Positions 1 through 8,497 of a stretch of DNA of 64,000 nt are shown piece after piece (position 1 is the stretch's first letter; each line of letters starts with the position of its first letter). This stretch comes from Lachnotalea glycerini (lineage in GTDB: Bacteria; Bacillota; Clostridia; Lachnospirales; Lachnospiraceae). The notes under the pieces were generated by a model, which worked only from the letters and a program-made list of their open reading frames with translations, had not been told where the DNA came from and searched no databases. The translations under genes and the position numbers were made by a program. The DNA lies in assembly GCF_003201285.1 (NCBI RefSeq), contig NZ_QICS01000001.1, forward strand, positions 210,678-274,677, written 5' to 3'.

Positions 1-243
1 CCTAAGAAGATTTTAATGTTAGCAGTTATGGCATTTGAAGATAAGTATGACGAGAAAGTAATACTTAACTGGATGAACATTTTTTACAAACGGTTCTTTC
101 AGCAACAATTCAAGCGTTCCTGTCTTCCAGATGGTCCCAAAGTGGGATCTATCTGCTTGTCACCAAGAGGGGACTGGAGAATGCCAAGTGACGCAGCTTA
201 TGATTTGTGGGTATCTGAACTGCAGGATATGGAATGTTTATGA
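1..243 (+). CDS. nadE: NAD(+) synthase, C-terminal end (partial)
   Basis: This is the 3' end of a gene that begins before the window; the frame is open from base 1 and stops with TGA at 241-243. The last residues carry the C-terminal signature of glutamine-dependent NAD synthase, including [14 protein letters not shown] followed by [13 protein letters not shown]. The enzyme converts deamido-NAD to NAD in the cytoplasm. The next gene is a NUDIX/NrtR-like protein, which fits because NrtR regulators commonly sit beside NAD synthesis genes. This is housekeeping DNA and probably lies outside the biosynthetic locus. Confidence 0.85.
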   Translation, partial: PKKILMLAVMAFEDKYDEKVILNWMNIFYKRFFQQQFKRSCLPDGPKVGSICLSPRGDWRMPSDAAYDLWVSELQDMECL

Positions 244-277
244 AAGAAATAAGGATGAAGTGAAATGGAGTATAAAA

Positions 278-1156
278 ATGAATCAAAAAAAGGAAAATGA
301 ATTTTTAACGAATTACCATTTAGAAAATTACGATAGACCTTCCGTAGCTGCCGATATAGTTGCTTTCACAATAAAAAATAAAGAGACAGATGATTATAGA
401 AAGCTTTCAAAAAAGGAGCTATCTGTTCTGATGATTAAACGCAATGAATATCCATTCAAGGATTACTGGGCTTTACCAGGAGGCTTTGCCAGAAAAGATG
501 AAACACTTGAGGATACAGCAATCCGTGAATTGAATGAGGAGGCAGGAGTCTCTGACATTGCGCTTATGCAGCTTCAAACTTTTAGTGATATAAGAAGAGA
601 TCCAAGGGGGTGGATTATTTCATGTGCTTACCTGGCTTTGGCCGAAGAGGAGCAATTTCATATTACGGCAGGCAGTGATGCAGCGGCAGCGGAATGGTTT
701 CAAATTAAATATGACCTTATTCAGGAAAAATCAGAAGAGATTATGCAAGGAAAATGTAAGGTAAAGAGATTTGAATTACAGCTTATGCATTCTGACATTA
801 AGCTTGAAGCAAACATAGATATAAAAACTTATTTTACAGCCAAAAAGCAGAGAACGGAATATGAAATTACAAACATACAAGGTATTGCTTTTGATCATGC
901 TAAAATAATTGGTTTTGCCATGGAGTATCTTCGTGAAAATTTAAACGGTTCTAAGCTTGCATTTGAATTGCTGCCAAAATATTTCACACTGACTGACTTG
1001 CAGCAGGTGTATGAGGCTATATTGGACGAAGAATTGCTGCCTGCAAATTTTAGACGTAAAATATCGGATTTTGTTATTGAAACAGATGAAATTACGAAAG
1101 GAGCCGGTCATAGACCCTCAAAGCTATTTAAAAGAAATATAGAACAATTTAATTAA
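278..1156 (+). CDS. NUDIX domain protein with C-terminal winged helix (NrtR-like)
   Basis: The N-terminal half has an intact NUDIX box (GFARKDE, seven residues, then RELNEEAGV), so an ADP-ribose or nucleoside-diphosphate binding or hydrolysing domain is expected. The C-terminal part (FTLTDLQQVYEAIL then NFRRKI) matches the DNA-binding winged helix of NrtR-type regulators of NAD metabolism. The frame is open upstream to 131, but that region overlaps the nadE end. ATG 278 gives a product starting just before the domain, so I chose it, although its ribosome site is weak. Being next to nadE supports an NAD-responsive repressor. An ADP-ribose pyrophosphatase without a regulatory role is the alternative. 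Confidence 0.75.
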   Translation: MNQKKENEFLTNYHLENYDRPSVAADIVAFTIKNKETDDYRKLSKKELSVLMIKRNEYPFKDYWALPGGFARKDETLEDTAIRELNEEAGVSDIALMQLQTFSDIRRDPRGWIISCAYLALAEEEQFHITAGSDAAAAEWFQIKYDLIQEKSEEIMQGKCKVKRFELQLMHSDIKLEANIDIKTYFTAKKQRTEYEITNIQGIAFDHAKIIGFAMEYLRENLNGSKLAFELLPKYFTLTDLQQVYEAILDEELLPANFRRKISDFVIETDEITKGAGHRPSKLFKRNIEQFN

Positions 1157-1482
1157 AAAAGCGTTAATTGCTTTAAACATGAATATGAAAAGAGAAGCTG
1201 GCATGCTCTATGCAATGCAGCTTAGAGAGTTTTATTATGCTGCTTGGTGGGACGGCTGAAATGACGAACTGTATCCCCTGGCTTGTTTTAGCACTGATAG
1301 GAAGTATCGGAAAAGTGTTGCTGCAACTTTTTTACTGCATAAACCCATATAGCGACTTTTTCTGTACTTGCAAAAGTGCGAAACAAATAGCATTTGTTTT
1401 GGGTGCTTTTTCAAATAGTGGTACTATTTAAAATGATAACTGTGCATAGGTTACGTATCAACAACAATAATATGCCCTAATG
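1157..1482 (+). other. Stretch without a convincing gene
   Basis: I see no gene here. A 73-codon open frame at 1210-1431 has no good ribosome site and an unconvincing composition. A short AT-rich hairpin (AAACAAAT, loop AGC, ATTTGTTT, 1381-1399) is too weak to call a terminator. The stretch ends at the MarR promoter. Confidence 0.5.
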
Positions 1483-1530
1483 GTTGACACAGTCAACTAT
1501 TAGGGCTACAATATAGTTGATTCAATCAAC
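1483..1530 (+). promoter_or_regulatory. MarR promoter with two palindromic operators
   Basis: TTGACA at 1484-1489 and TACAAT at 1507-1512 are separated by exactly 17 bp, a near-consensus sigma-A promoter. Two related palindromes flank it: GTTGAC-ACA-GTCAAC at 1483-1497, overlapping the -35 box, and GTTGAT-TCA-ATCAAC at 1516-1530, just after the -10 box. Their centres are 33 bp apart, about three helical turns. The arrangement is what an autorepressing MarR dimer pair would use, and the MarR gene starts 15 bp further on. Confidence 0.8.
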
Positions 1531-1545
1531 GAAAGGGGCAAGAGC

Positions 1546-2004
1546 ATGAATTTATTATCTTTCGCAAGGTATGTTGGTATATTCAATAGGCAAACGCAGG
1601 CATATATTACGGCAGCGTTTAGCAGCATGAATATTAGCTTTTCAGAATACATTCTTTTAATGAATCTGTATAACCATGAGGGAATCAATCAGGAGGATAT
1701 ATCGTCTATTCTTTTTATTGATAAAGCAGCAATAGCAAGATCAATAAAATCATTAGAAGAAAAGGGTTATATATCACGGGAGGTGGCAATAGAAGATAGA
1801 AGATCGAAAAAACTTTTTTTAACAGACTTGGCGAAAAAAGATGAAAAGTATCTTTATTCAATATTGGAAAGATGGGAGAATTATACTACAGAAGGATTGG
1901 ATATAGTAACAAAAGACCAGATTTTTAAAGGACTTGAGACTATGGCAGAAAAATCTGCAAGCATAAATTTAAGTGACGTATCTAAATATGAAAGAAGGAA
2001 ATAA
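1546..2004 (+). CDS. MarR-family transcriptional regulator
   Basis: This 152-residue protein has the MarR layout: an N-terminal dimerisation helix, a winged helix-turn-helix at about residues 45-95 (INQEDISSILFIDKAAIARS, then the wing VAIEDRRSKKLFLT), and a C-terminal helical dimerisation region. A GAAAGGGG ribosome site precedes ATG 1546. Two palindromes at its promoter suggest it represses itself. The downstream M20 amidohydrolase is the only other gene before a terminator and is a likely target. The ligand cannot be read from the sequence. Confidence 0.85.
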   Translation: MNLLSFARYVGIFNRQTQAYITAAFSSMNISFSEYILLMNLYNHEGINQEDISSILFIDKAAIARSIKSLEEKGYISREVAIEDRRSKKLFLTDLAKKDEKYLYSILERWENYTTEGLDIVTKDQIFKGLETMAEKSASINLSDVSKYERRK

Positions 2005-2038
2005 GAAATGCTTTTCGGTTATTTCCAAGGTTATTAAA

Positions 2039-2056
2039 TATTAATGCATATTAATA
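2039..2056. promoter_or_regulatory. Inverted repeat upstream of the amidohydrolase
   Basis: TATTAAT-GCAT-ATTAATA is an inverted repeat with perfect 7-bp arms, 38 bp before the amidohydrolase start. It could be an operator, but AT-rich DNA makes such repeats common and the sequence is unlike the MarR palindromes upstream. Confidence 0.3.
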
Positions 2057-2093
2057 TAGAGTAAAGGGACTCTGATTTAAAAGGAGAGGTATT

Positions 2094-3494
2094 ATGTCAA
2101 AGATAGAAATTTGGGACAGTATAGACAAAAACAGTCAAATGTTAACAAAAATGGCGCGGGATATCTGGGAAAATCCAGAAGTCTCGCTTGAAGAGGTATA
2201 TGCTTCAAATCTACAGGCAAAAGTTCTTGAAGATGCTGGCTTAAAGGTAACACTTGGTCTTAAGGGATTACCAACGGCGCTTATAGCTGAGTATGGAAAT
2301 GGGAAACCAGTCATCGGCATATTAGGAGAATATGATGCGCTTGAAAGTTTGTCACAGGACTCTATATCGAAAAGAAAGGTACGTGTAGAAGGTGGACATG
2401 GACATGGCTGCGGTCACAACCTCCTTGGTACTGCTGGTGTTGGTGCTGTCATAGCAATCAAAAAAGCAATTGAACGCAAAGAACTTCATGGCACAATTCG
2501 TTATTATGGATGCCCGGCGGAGGAAGAGCTTGTAGGAAAACTATTTATGCTGCGTGACGGATATTTCAATCATTGTGATGCACTGCTGTATTGGCATCCG
2601 TCATCAAACAATACCCCATGGCGTGTGCCATGTCTAGCGTCTACTTCCATAGTTTTTAGCTTCAAGGGACTAACCGCCCATGCACCGCAGGCACATTTAG
2701 GTCGCAGCGCTCTTGACGCGGTTGAACTGATGAATGTTGGCGCAAATTATCTGCGTGAGCATCTTCCACGTGAGGTCATGTTCCATTACTCAATTCTTGG
2801 TAATGGGATCGCTCCAAACACCGTACCTGACAGATGTCAGTCTTGGTATATGGTGAGGGCTCCAAAGCGGTCATATCTTGATGAGACATTCCCACGTCTG
2901 GTTGATGTGGCAAAAGGTGCAGCTATGATGACTGGAACTACATTGGAAAATGTTGAGGTACTTGGTGGAGGTAATGATATGGTCATGAACCAAACACTGG
3001 CAGATCTATTCGTAAAAAACATGAATGAACTTAATGGTCCATCCTTTACTGATGAGGATTACTCTTTTGCTAAAGAAATAAACAAGCAATTTACACCAGA
3101 ACAAAAATCTATGGGGGCACAGGCATTCCAGATTCCACCTGAATATTATGATAAAGATCTACTGGATGAGGTTGTGCCAGTAGCAAATGTTAAGGTATTA
3201 CCAATCTCTGGCGATGCGGATCTGAGTTGGGTATATCCGTTTGGTGCATTTTACTGTGCTACATGGCCAATCGGTGTATTTACGCATACATGGCAAGCAA
3301 CAGCATGTACAGGTTCTGGTATAGGAATGCACGGTATGCTGTTTGCCTCGAAGACATTAGCGGGTGCATGTTATGAGCTCATGACAGATGATAATTTAAT
3401 GCAAAGGGTCAAAAAAGAATTCAAGGATTTAGATCTTCATTATAAGGTTAACATTGGAGCCGATTCTGTGCCGCGGAAAGTAATACTAAGATGA
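2094..3494 (+). CDS. M20-family amidohydrolase, AbgB-like
   Basis: The protein is 466 residues, the size of the AbgB branch (p-aminobenzoyl-glutamate hydrolase subunit B type). Metal and catalytic signatures of the M20 family are visible: GILGEYDAL, the GHGHGCGHNLLG metal-binding stretch, and CPAEEELVGK. Members hydrolyse amide bonds of N-acyl or aminobenzoyl amino acids in the cytoplasm. A strong AAAAGGAGAGG site precedes ATG 2094. It follows the MarR gene and ends just before a terminator, so the two probably form a small unit separate from the cluster to the right. The substrate is unknown. Confidence 0.8.
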   Translation: MSKIEIWDSIDKNSQMLTKMARDIWENPEVSLEEVYASNLQAKVLEDAGLKVTLGLKGLPTALIAEYGNGKPVIGILGEYDALESLSQDSISKRKVRVEGGHGHGCGHNLLGTAGVGAVIAIKKAIERKELHGTIRYYGCPAEEELVGKLFMLRDGYFNHCDALLYWHPSSNNTPWRVPCLASTSIVFSFKGLTAHAPQAHLGRSALDAVELMNVGANYLREHLPREVMFHYSILGNGIAPNTVPDRCQSWYMVRAPKRSYLDETFPRLVDVAKGAAMMTGTTLENVEVLGGGNDMVMNQTLADLFVKNMNELNGPSFTDEDYSFAKEINKQFTPEQKSMGAQAFQIPPEYYDKDLLDEVVPVANVKVLPISGDADLSWVYPFGAFYCATWPIGVFTHTWQATACTGSGIGMHGMLFASKTLAGACYELMTDDNLMQRVKKEFKDLDLHYKVNIGADSVPRKVILR

Positions 3495-3560
3495 TTAATG
3501 AGGATTTAAACATATAAATATAATGTCTATAAGAATATATGCAAAAAAGATCAGAATTTT

Positions 3561-3581
3561 ATTTTGCCTGTTTGGCAAAAT
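3561..3581. other. Hairpin preceding the terminator
   Basis: ATTTTGCC, a 5-base loop, then GGCAAAAT form a perfect 8-bp stem 67 bp after the amidohydrolase stop. No T-run follows at once, so it may be an RNA 3'-end stabiliser or an operator rather than a terminator. Confidence 0.35.
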
Positions 3582-3610
3582 TTATAATTAAAATAAAGTA
3601 CATTTGTTTG

Positions 3611-3640
3611 AAAAATGCGGGGCTGCCTCGCATTTTTTTT
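3611..3640 (+). terminator. Rho-independent terminator
   Basis: A 12-bp stem with one G-U pair (AAAAATGCGGGG / CCTCGCATTTTT) closes a CTG loop and runs into a continuous T tract ending at 3640. It ends the MarR/amidohydrolase unit and separates it from the biosynthetic locus. Confidence 0.85.
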
Positions 3641-3641
3641 G

Positions 3642-3689
3642 AAATAAAAACACAATGCGCACGAATGCAAGTGGAAAATGTCACTGCGT
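3642..3689. repeat. 48-bp dispersed repeat, copy 1
   Basis: This 48-base segment recurs at 10277-10324 with two mismatches. It directly follows the terminator. No transposase is nearby. It may be the end of a lost mobile element or a shared piece of decayed gene. Confidence 0.7.
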
Positions 3690-4145
3690 AACAGCAAACT
3701 AACTATCTATAAGAGCCTCACTAAGGTTATGCATTCAAGCTTTGCTAGGATACTAGAAAGTGAGTGCTTCAAATCTAAATAGTTTTACAACATATATAAA
3801 TAATAAAGATGTATTAAAATAATTAAAAATTATAATTTATATTGATGAAAAACAGACAATATGATATATTATAAGAAAATAAAATGATTAACGACAAAAT
3901 ATTTTTAATTTAGTAAAAATATAAACAAAAAAACGACAAAATAGTTAAATGCATAATATTAAAATAAAACAATATATTTATATTTAAATTGTCATATAAT
4001 TGATTTCTATTAATTGCCATTAACAGCCTTTCAAATAAGGATGTCATAAATGGAAAAGTATCCTGTTAGCATGAAGAATATAGGCTGACGGATGCATGAT
4101 AGATTGTAGAGACTTACGAGAGGATGTTAAAAGAGGTGGTTTAAC
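3690..4145 (+). other. AT-rich intergenic region before the cluster
   Basis: No gene is visible. The stretch is strongly AT-rich and holds two similar short segments beginning AACGACAAAATA (near 3890 and 3932) and a TATAAT at 3995-4000 without a convincing -35 box. It probably contains the promoter for the 4146 operon, but I cannot place it confidently. Confidence 0.4.
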
Positions 4146-5465
4146 TTGAAGGTTGCATTGATGTCAGTTGAGAATAATATTATACGAAAGGAAAAAAGTT
4201 ATCGTAATATAATCGAAAGTCTTGCAGAATATAAAAGGCGGGAACAGTTATGGGACTGTCCTAACTTGGGACTTTTGACAATTGCCGGATATTTTCCGGA
4301 AAAATGGGATATCACATATATTGATTTAAATAAAGAGCCATTAGAGTATAAAAAATATGACTGGGTATTTATTTCTGCCTCTACGGGACAGATTAATCGT
4401 GCTTATGAAGTTGCTGATGGATTTAAAAACATGCAAGTAAAGGTAGCAATCGGAGGTATTCACGCATCTGTGTGTAAGGAGGAGGCTATGAACCATGCAG
4501 ATGTTGTATTTGTAGGAGAATTTGAACCTGTTTATAAGCAGTTTTTGATGGACATGGAAGTAGGGACAGTGAAGAAATTTTATGAAAGTGCAGAAAAACC
4601 AAATTTGGATGATACAAAATGCCCCAGGTATGATTTAGCGGGCAAATATTCCTATCATGTGGTACCTGTTCAATTGTCCAGAGGATGCCCTCATGCTTGC
4701 AAATTTTGTGCATCGACAAAGGTTTATGGAAGAAGAAGGCGGGAAAAAAATTTGTCTTCTGTTGAAGAAGAAATTAAAACAATACAGAGCTTATGGAACC
4801 ATGCTTTTTTATTTTTTACAGATGACAATATGTTTATAAATCGTGATTACATAATAGGATTGTTAAGAATATTGAAAAAGTATAAAATGCAGTGGTACGC
4901 TTTTTCAGATATTCGTATTTCAGATGATGATGAATTGTTGGAGCAACTGGCTCAAACAGGCTGCCGTCAGCTTTTAATCGGTTTTGAGAGTATGTCTGAT
5001 GACAGTCTTTGTGAAATTAATGAAAATCAATGGAAAAAGAAACAAAAAAACAAATACTATTCTGCTGTTGAAAAAGTTCAATCATTTGGAATCGGAGTTG
5101 TAGGCAGTTTTGTATTGGGATTTGATCATGATAATGAAAAGTCGTTTGTTGATATTGCAGAATTTGTAGAACAGACCAAAATATATGCGACTAACATAAC
5201 GATACTTACACCGTTTCCAGGAACTGATTTATATGAGCAATATGTGAAAGAAAATCGTATTATAAGTAAAAATTGGTCATGTTTTAACGGATTTGAATTA
5301 ACTCATCATTTAAAACAAATGACATTAGAGGAATTTGAAAAAAATTATATGGAGCTAAATCAAAGAATTAATTCGAGTAAACGAATGTACGTAATGCTGA
5401 ATTATTTTAAAAATATATTGAAATTACGTTTGCAGTGTGACAAAGGAGGAAATCAAGATGAATAA
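4146..5465 (+). CDS. B12-binding-type radical SAM protein (1 of 6)
   Basis: The 439-residue protein has an N-terminal Rossmann-like region of the cobalamin-binding kind (about 1-150) and a radical SAM core with Cys181, Cys185 and Cys188 in RGCPHACKFC. It resembles the BchE/P-methylase-like class that uses a [4Fe-4S] cluster, SAM and often cobalamin for methylation, cyclisation or rearrangement at unactivated carbons. The start is TTG 4146, after AGAGGTGG. It is closely related to the proteins at 10427, 19950, 31304 and 40993. Its 3' end has a decayed copy near 38222. The first gene of the locus; substrate unknown. Confidence 0.85.
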   Translation: MKVALMSVENNIIRKEKSYRNIIESLAEYKRREQLWDCPNLGLLTIAGYFPEKWDITYIDLNKEPLEYKKYDWVFISASTGQINRAYEVADGFKNMQVKVAIGGIHASVCKEEAMNHADVVFVGEFEPVYKQFLMDMEVGTVKKFYESAEKPNLDDTKCPRYDLAGKYSYHVVPVQLSRGCPHACKFCASTKVYGRRRREKNLSSVEEEIKTIQSLWNHAFLFFTDDNMFINRDYIIGLLRILKKYKMQWYAFSDIRISDDDELLEQLAQTGCRQLLIGFESMSDDSLCEINENQWKKKQKNKYYSAVEKVQSFGIGVVGSFVLGFDHDNEKSFVDIAEFVEQTKIYATNITILTPFPGTDLYEQYVKENRIISKNWSCFNGFELTHHLKQMTLEEFEKNYMELNQRINSSKRMYVMLNYFKNILKLRLQCDKGGNQDE

Positions 5466-5544
5466 AGTTGTATTTGTAGGTGCGGTCAACCTCCCAGTTG
5501 GTAAAACAAACCAAATACAGATTGAGGGATGGGGGGTAAAATAA
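5458..5544 (+). pseudogene. Truncated thiolase start (remnant)
   Basis: A good ribosome site (AAAGGAGG) and ATG open a 28-codon frame beginning MNKVVFVG and continuing LPVGKTN. The intact thiolase at 38331 begins MNKVVIVD and continues TPVGKTN, and the DNA upstream of both is also alike. After about 16 codons the similarity ends and a stop precedes the ketosynthase. I read it as the front end of a duplicated thiolase cut by a rearrangement. It may still be translated as a short peptide. Confidence 0.75.
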
Positions 5545-6756
5545 TTGGATATTGCAATATCTGGAATGGGAGTTGTTTCAACAGCCGGATATGAACTGGA
5601 AGACTTTTGGAATTATCTATATGGTGGAAATATATCCTATGGAGTAGTAGATGAATTTAATAATCCAAACTACCGAGTACATATTGGTGCTGTTATAAAA
5701 GACAATATGTGGAGAGAAAATCTAACAGATTGTGAGAATGTTTTTGAATATGGAAGAGCCAGCCAATATGCAGCTAGTGCTGTGTTGCGGGCATTCGTAG
5801 ATGCCAACTTGGATAGGATGTCTTTAAAGGATACACGTATTGCTTTGTGTATTGGTACAACAATGGGTGAAGTTGATTATGAAGAGAACATATCAGAATT
5901 GCTGGTGAAAGATGATGCAAATGATTTACCAGACATTAAGAAAATGGCTTATCGATATTCAAGTGATAATATTGCAGAAGGAATCTGTGATATGCTTGGT
6001 ATCCGTGCAAATTACTATATGATTCCTGCCGCCTGCTCCGGTGGAAATTATGCAATCGCATTAGGAGAAAAATTATTAAGAGCAAATAAGGCAGATATTG
6101 TTATTGCAGGAGGAGTGGATGTTTTCTCGAGAGTCGCATTTACTGGTTTTCATAGGTTACTGACGTTATCACCGGATTATTGTCGTCCTTTTGATAAAAA
6201 AAGAAGAGGGTTGGTGATTGGAGAAGGTTGTGGATTTGTAGTCATGGAAGAGAAGGAGCAGGCAAAGAAAAGAACCGATATTCATGGATGCTTGTTAGGC
6301 GCTGGCGTGAAGTCAGATCGATATCATATGGTATCGCCTCATCCTGATGGAGATGGTGCTTATCGAGCTATGAAAGAAGCAATACAGACAGCACAGATAG
6401 GTAAGGATGATATAGATTATATATCAGCCCACGGCACCGGGACAAGTTCTAATGACAGGATTGAAGCCCATGTGTTGCAACAATTGTTTGGGGAAGAAAA
6501 CATTCCACCAACCAGCTCAATCAAATCAATGCTTGGACATTCAATGGGGGCAGCAAGTATTTTGGAATGTATTGCTTCATTGCTAATGATGGAAAAGAAA
6601 ATCATGTTGCCGACTGTAAATCTAATAGAAAAAGATGAGTGCGTAACGTTTAATTGTGTTCCGAATACTCCGCAAAAGAATAAGATGTCCTATGTTATGT
6701 CAAATTCATTTGCTTTTGGTGGACAGGTGGGAAGTATTATATTGAAAGGAAAGTGA
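5545..6756 (+). CDS. Beta-ketoacyl-ACP synthase (type II, KS-alpha)
   Basis: This FabF-type ketosynthase has the full catalytic set: Cys164 in PAACSGGN, His296 in SAHGTGTS and His332 in MLGHSMGA. It is 403 residues, normal for the family, and should condense an ACP-bound malonyl unit with an acyl chain. The likely start is TTG 5545 just after a G-rich ribosome site. Its TGA overlaps the ATG of the next gene, a catalytic-Cys-less partner, so the two probably form a KS/chain-length-factor heterodimer as in type II polyketide and aryl-polyene systems. Confidence 0.85.
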   Translation: MDIAISGMGVVSTAGYELEDFWNYLYGGNISYGVVDEFNNPNYRVHIGAVIKDNMWRENLTDCENVFEYGRASQYAASAVLRAFVDANLDRMSLKDTRIALCIGTTMGEVDYEENISELLVKDDANDLPDIKKMAYRYSSDNIAEGICDMLGIRANYYMIPAACSGGNYAIALGEKLLRANKADIVIAGGVDVFSRVAFTGFHRLLTLSPDYCRPFDKKRRGLVIGEGCGFVVMEEKEQAKKRTDIHGCLLGAGVKSDRYHMVSPHPDGDGAYRAMKEAIQTAQIGKDDIDYISAHGTGTSSNDRIEAHVLQQLFGEENIPPTSSIKSMLGHSMGAASILECIASLLMMEKKIMLPTVNLIEKDECVTFNCVPNTPQKNKMSYVMSNSFAFGGQVGSIILKGK

Positions 6757-7739
6757 TGTATTTGAATATAGATAATGTGATTTGTATTACTTCGTCAGAG
6801 TGTTATGTTGGAAAAGAAAAATCAGGAGATCATGCATGTGTGATTGACGAATCTTATTACATATATTATCAAGGAGAAAATAAAAGCCGCCATTTTGACA
6901 GAATAAGTAAGATACTGCTAACAGGAATGTCTAAGCTTTGTGACAAATACAACTTGAATATGGAAAAGCTGAAAACTGCAGGGATTTATTTGGGAACCCA
7001 GTACTCTTCCTGTAATAGTATTCATACTTTTGATTCAAAAGCTTTGAATGATTCTCCACTATCGGTAAACCCAATTCATTTTCCAGATACGGTAATCAAT
7101 TCACCGGCCAGCCAGTTAAGTATTGAGTATAAAATGGAAAATGAAAATTTTACAATATCAAATGGATTAAATGCTAGCTTGGATGCAATTGGTATTGCAT
7201 ATGAAAGTATCTTATCTAAAGCGACTGAAATAGCGATTGCAGGAGGGGTTGATGAATGGGGAAAAATCCAGTCATATGGAACCCAATGTAAAAAAGAAGT
7301 TGCAGAAGCAGTCGGGCTTGTTTTGCTTGAAGAGGTCAAACAGGATGAAGCCAGACAAAAATCTTATATTCAAATTATCTCTTATGTTTCGGAGAATGTG
7401 AAAAAAGATTGTATTTTATCGGCAGATATTATAAGTGAAGTTTTACGAAAGCAAATAGAAGAAAATTTAAAGGATTATGAACAAAAAATAGAAATATTTG
7501 TTAGCTCTTTACTGGATGAGACGGATGAAAAACATCTATTTGAAGAAGCAGTCAAGAAAAGTGGATTTGATATAGAATTACATTTTAACAATAAAATATA
7601 TTTCGGTGCTACTGGTGTTGTTGAGGTTGATAAGATTTATAAAAAAAGTAAATTAGATTGTTCATTTCAAATATTATTAAATTTAAACAAGAGTATATTA
7701 TCTTGTTTAATCATATCAAGGAATCCCCCTGTATCTTAA
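6756..7739 (+). CDS. Chain-length-factor-like ketosynthase (KS-beta)
   Basis: The 327-residue product is a ketosynthase homologue that has lost the nucleophile: the region equivalent to the active site reads SNGLNASLDA and lacks cysteine. The HGTGT motif is also missing. It is shorter than a standard KS. ATG 6756 overlaps the KS-alpha stop as TGATG, which gives tight translational coupling. In known type II systems the Cys-less partner forms the heterodimer interface and limits chain length; I infer the same role here. Sequence drift is strong in the C-terminal half. Confidence 0.75.
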   Translation: MYLNIDNVICITSSECYVGKEKSGDHACVIDESYYIYYQGENKSRHFDRISKILLTGMSKLCDKYNLNMEKLKTAGIYLGTQYSSCNSIHTFDSKALNDSPLSVNPIHFPDTVINSPASQLSIEYKMENENFTISNGLNASLDAIGIAYESILSKATEIAIAGGVDEWGKIQSYGTQCKKEVAEAVGLVLLEEVKQDEARQKSYIQIISYVSENVKKDCILSADIISEVLRKQIEENLKDYEQKIEIFVSSLLDETDEKHLFEEAVKKSGFDIELHFNNKIYFGATGVVEVDKIYKKSKLDCSFQILLNLNKSILSCLIISRNPPVS

Positions 7740-7793
7740 AGAGGAGTTGAATATAAAAATATAAAGCAGCAATTAGAAAAGGAGAAAGAAATT

Positions 7794-8030
7794 ATGAATA
7801 TTGAAAAAGAAATTAAGGGAATTATTAGTGAAATTGTAGGCATTGCAGAGGATAAAATCGATACAAAAGCATCTTTTCAGGATGATTATGGTCTGGATTC
7901 TTTGCGAGCATTAGAAATTTTGGCAGCTGTGGAAAATAAATTTGGTATTGTGATAGATCCGGAGAAACTTTCAGAAATGGTTAATGTTGATAATGTTGTA
8001 AGAATTGCAAAGGAATATATTAATGTATGA
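7794..8030 (+). CDS. Acyl carrier protein
   Basis: This 78-residue acidic protein has the phosphopantetheine site YGLDSLRALE, with the serine of DSL as attachment point. It follows a strong AAAAGGAGA site and overlaps the dehydratase gene by 4 bp (ATGA). It is the likely carrier for the KS/KS-beta pair. Confidence 0.9.
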   Translation: MNIEKEIKGIISEIVGIAEDKIDTKASFQDDYGLDSLRALEILAAVENKFGIVIDPEKLSEMVNVDNVVRIAKEYINV

Positions 8031-8497
8031 AAAACAAATTAACTTTTGAACAGATTAGAAAAATATTACCACAGCGTCCGCCATTTCTATTATTGGATAA
8101 AGTAATTGATTATGAAGTACATAAAAGTTTAGCAGGGTACAAAAATATAACGGGAACAGAAGAATTCTCCAATGTTCACTTTGGGGAGTGTGCTATTTAT
8201 CCCGGAGTATTTCTGATAGAAATAGCGGCACAAGCCTCTGCATTGCTATTCCTTCTTTCAAATGAAGAGGTGGACATTAAGGAGAAAAAAAACAAGTTTG
8301 GTTTGCTTGGAAATGTTTCGCAGTTTCAGTTTTTAAATATTGTGACACCAGGTGATTGCTTAGAAGTTCATGTATTTATGGTAAGAGAGATTAATCAAAT
8401 GGCAATTACAAAGGTTGAGATTACTTGTGAGGAAAGGCTGGTAGCAAAGGGGCAGTTATCTTTTGGAGTAAAAGAATATGAAGAAATATATCAATAA
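8027..8497 (+). CDS. FabZ-like 3-hydroxyacyl-ACP dehydratase
   Basis: The 156-residue protein has the hotdog-fold dehydratase pattern: ILPQRPPFLLLDKV near the N-terminus, then HFGECAIYPGVFLIEIAAQ, giving the catalytic His and the helix Glu of the FabZ/FabA family. It would remove water from 3-hydroxyacyl-ACP to give a trans-2-enoyl chain. It is coupled to the ACP by an ATGA overlap and overlaps the next KS by 20 bp. No dedicated enoyl reductase is adjacent, so the chain may keep its double bonds and become a polyene. Confidence 0.85.
   Translation: MKNKLTFEQIRKILPQRPPFLLLDKVIDYEVHKSLAGYKNITGTEEFSNVHFGECAIYPGVFLIEIAAQASALLFLLSNEEVDIKEKKNKFGLLGNVSQFQFLNIVTPGDCLEVHVFMVREINQMAITKVEITCEERLVAKGQLSFGVKEYEEIYQ

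Noticed and set aside
131-277. Longer N-terminus for the NUDIX protein
   Set aside because: It overlaps the end of nadE in another frame and gives a sequence unlike the family start.
1210-1431. 73-codon frame between the NUDIX and MarR genes
   Set aside because: Poor ribosome site, odd composition and no family resemblance; treated as non-coding.
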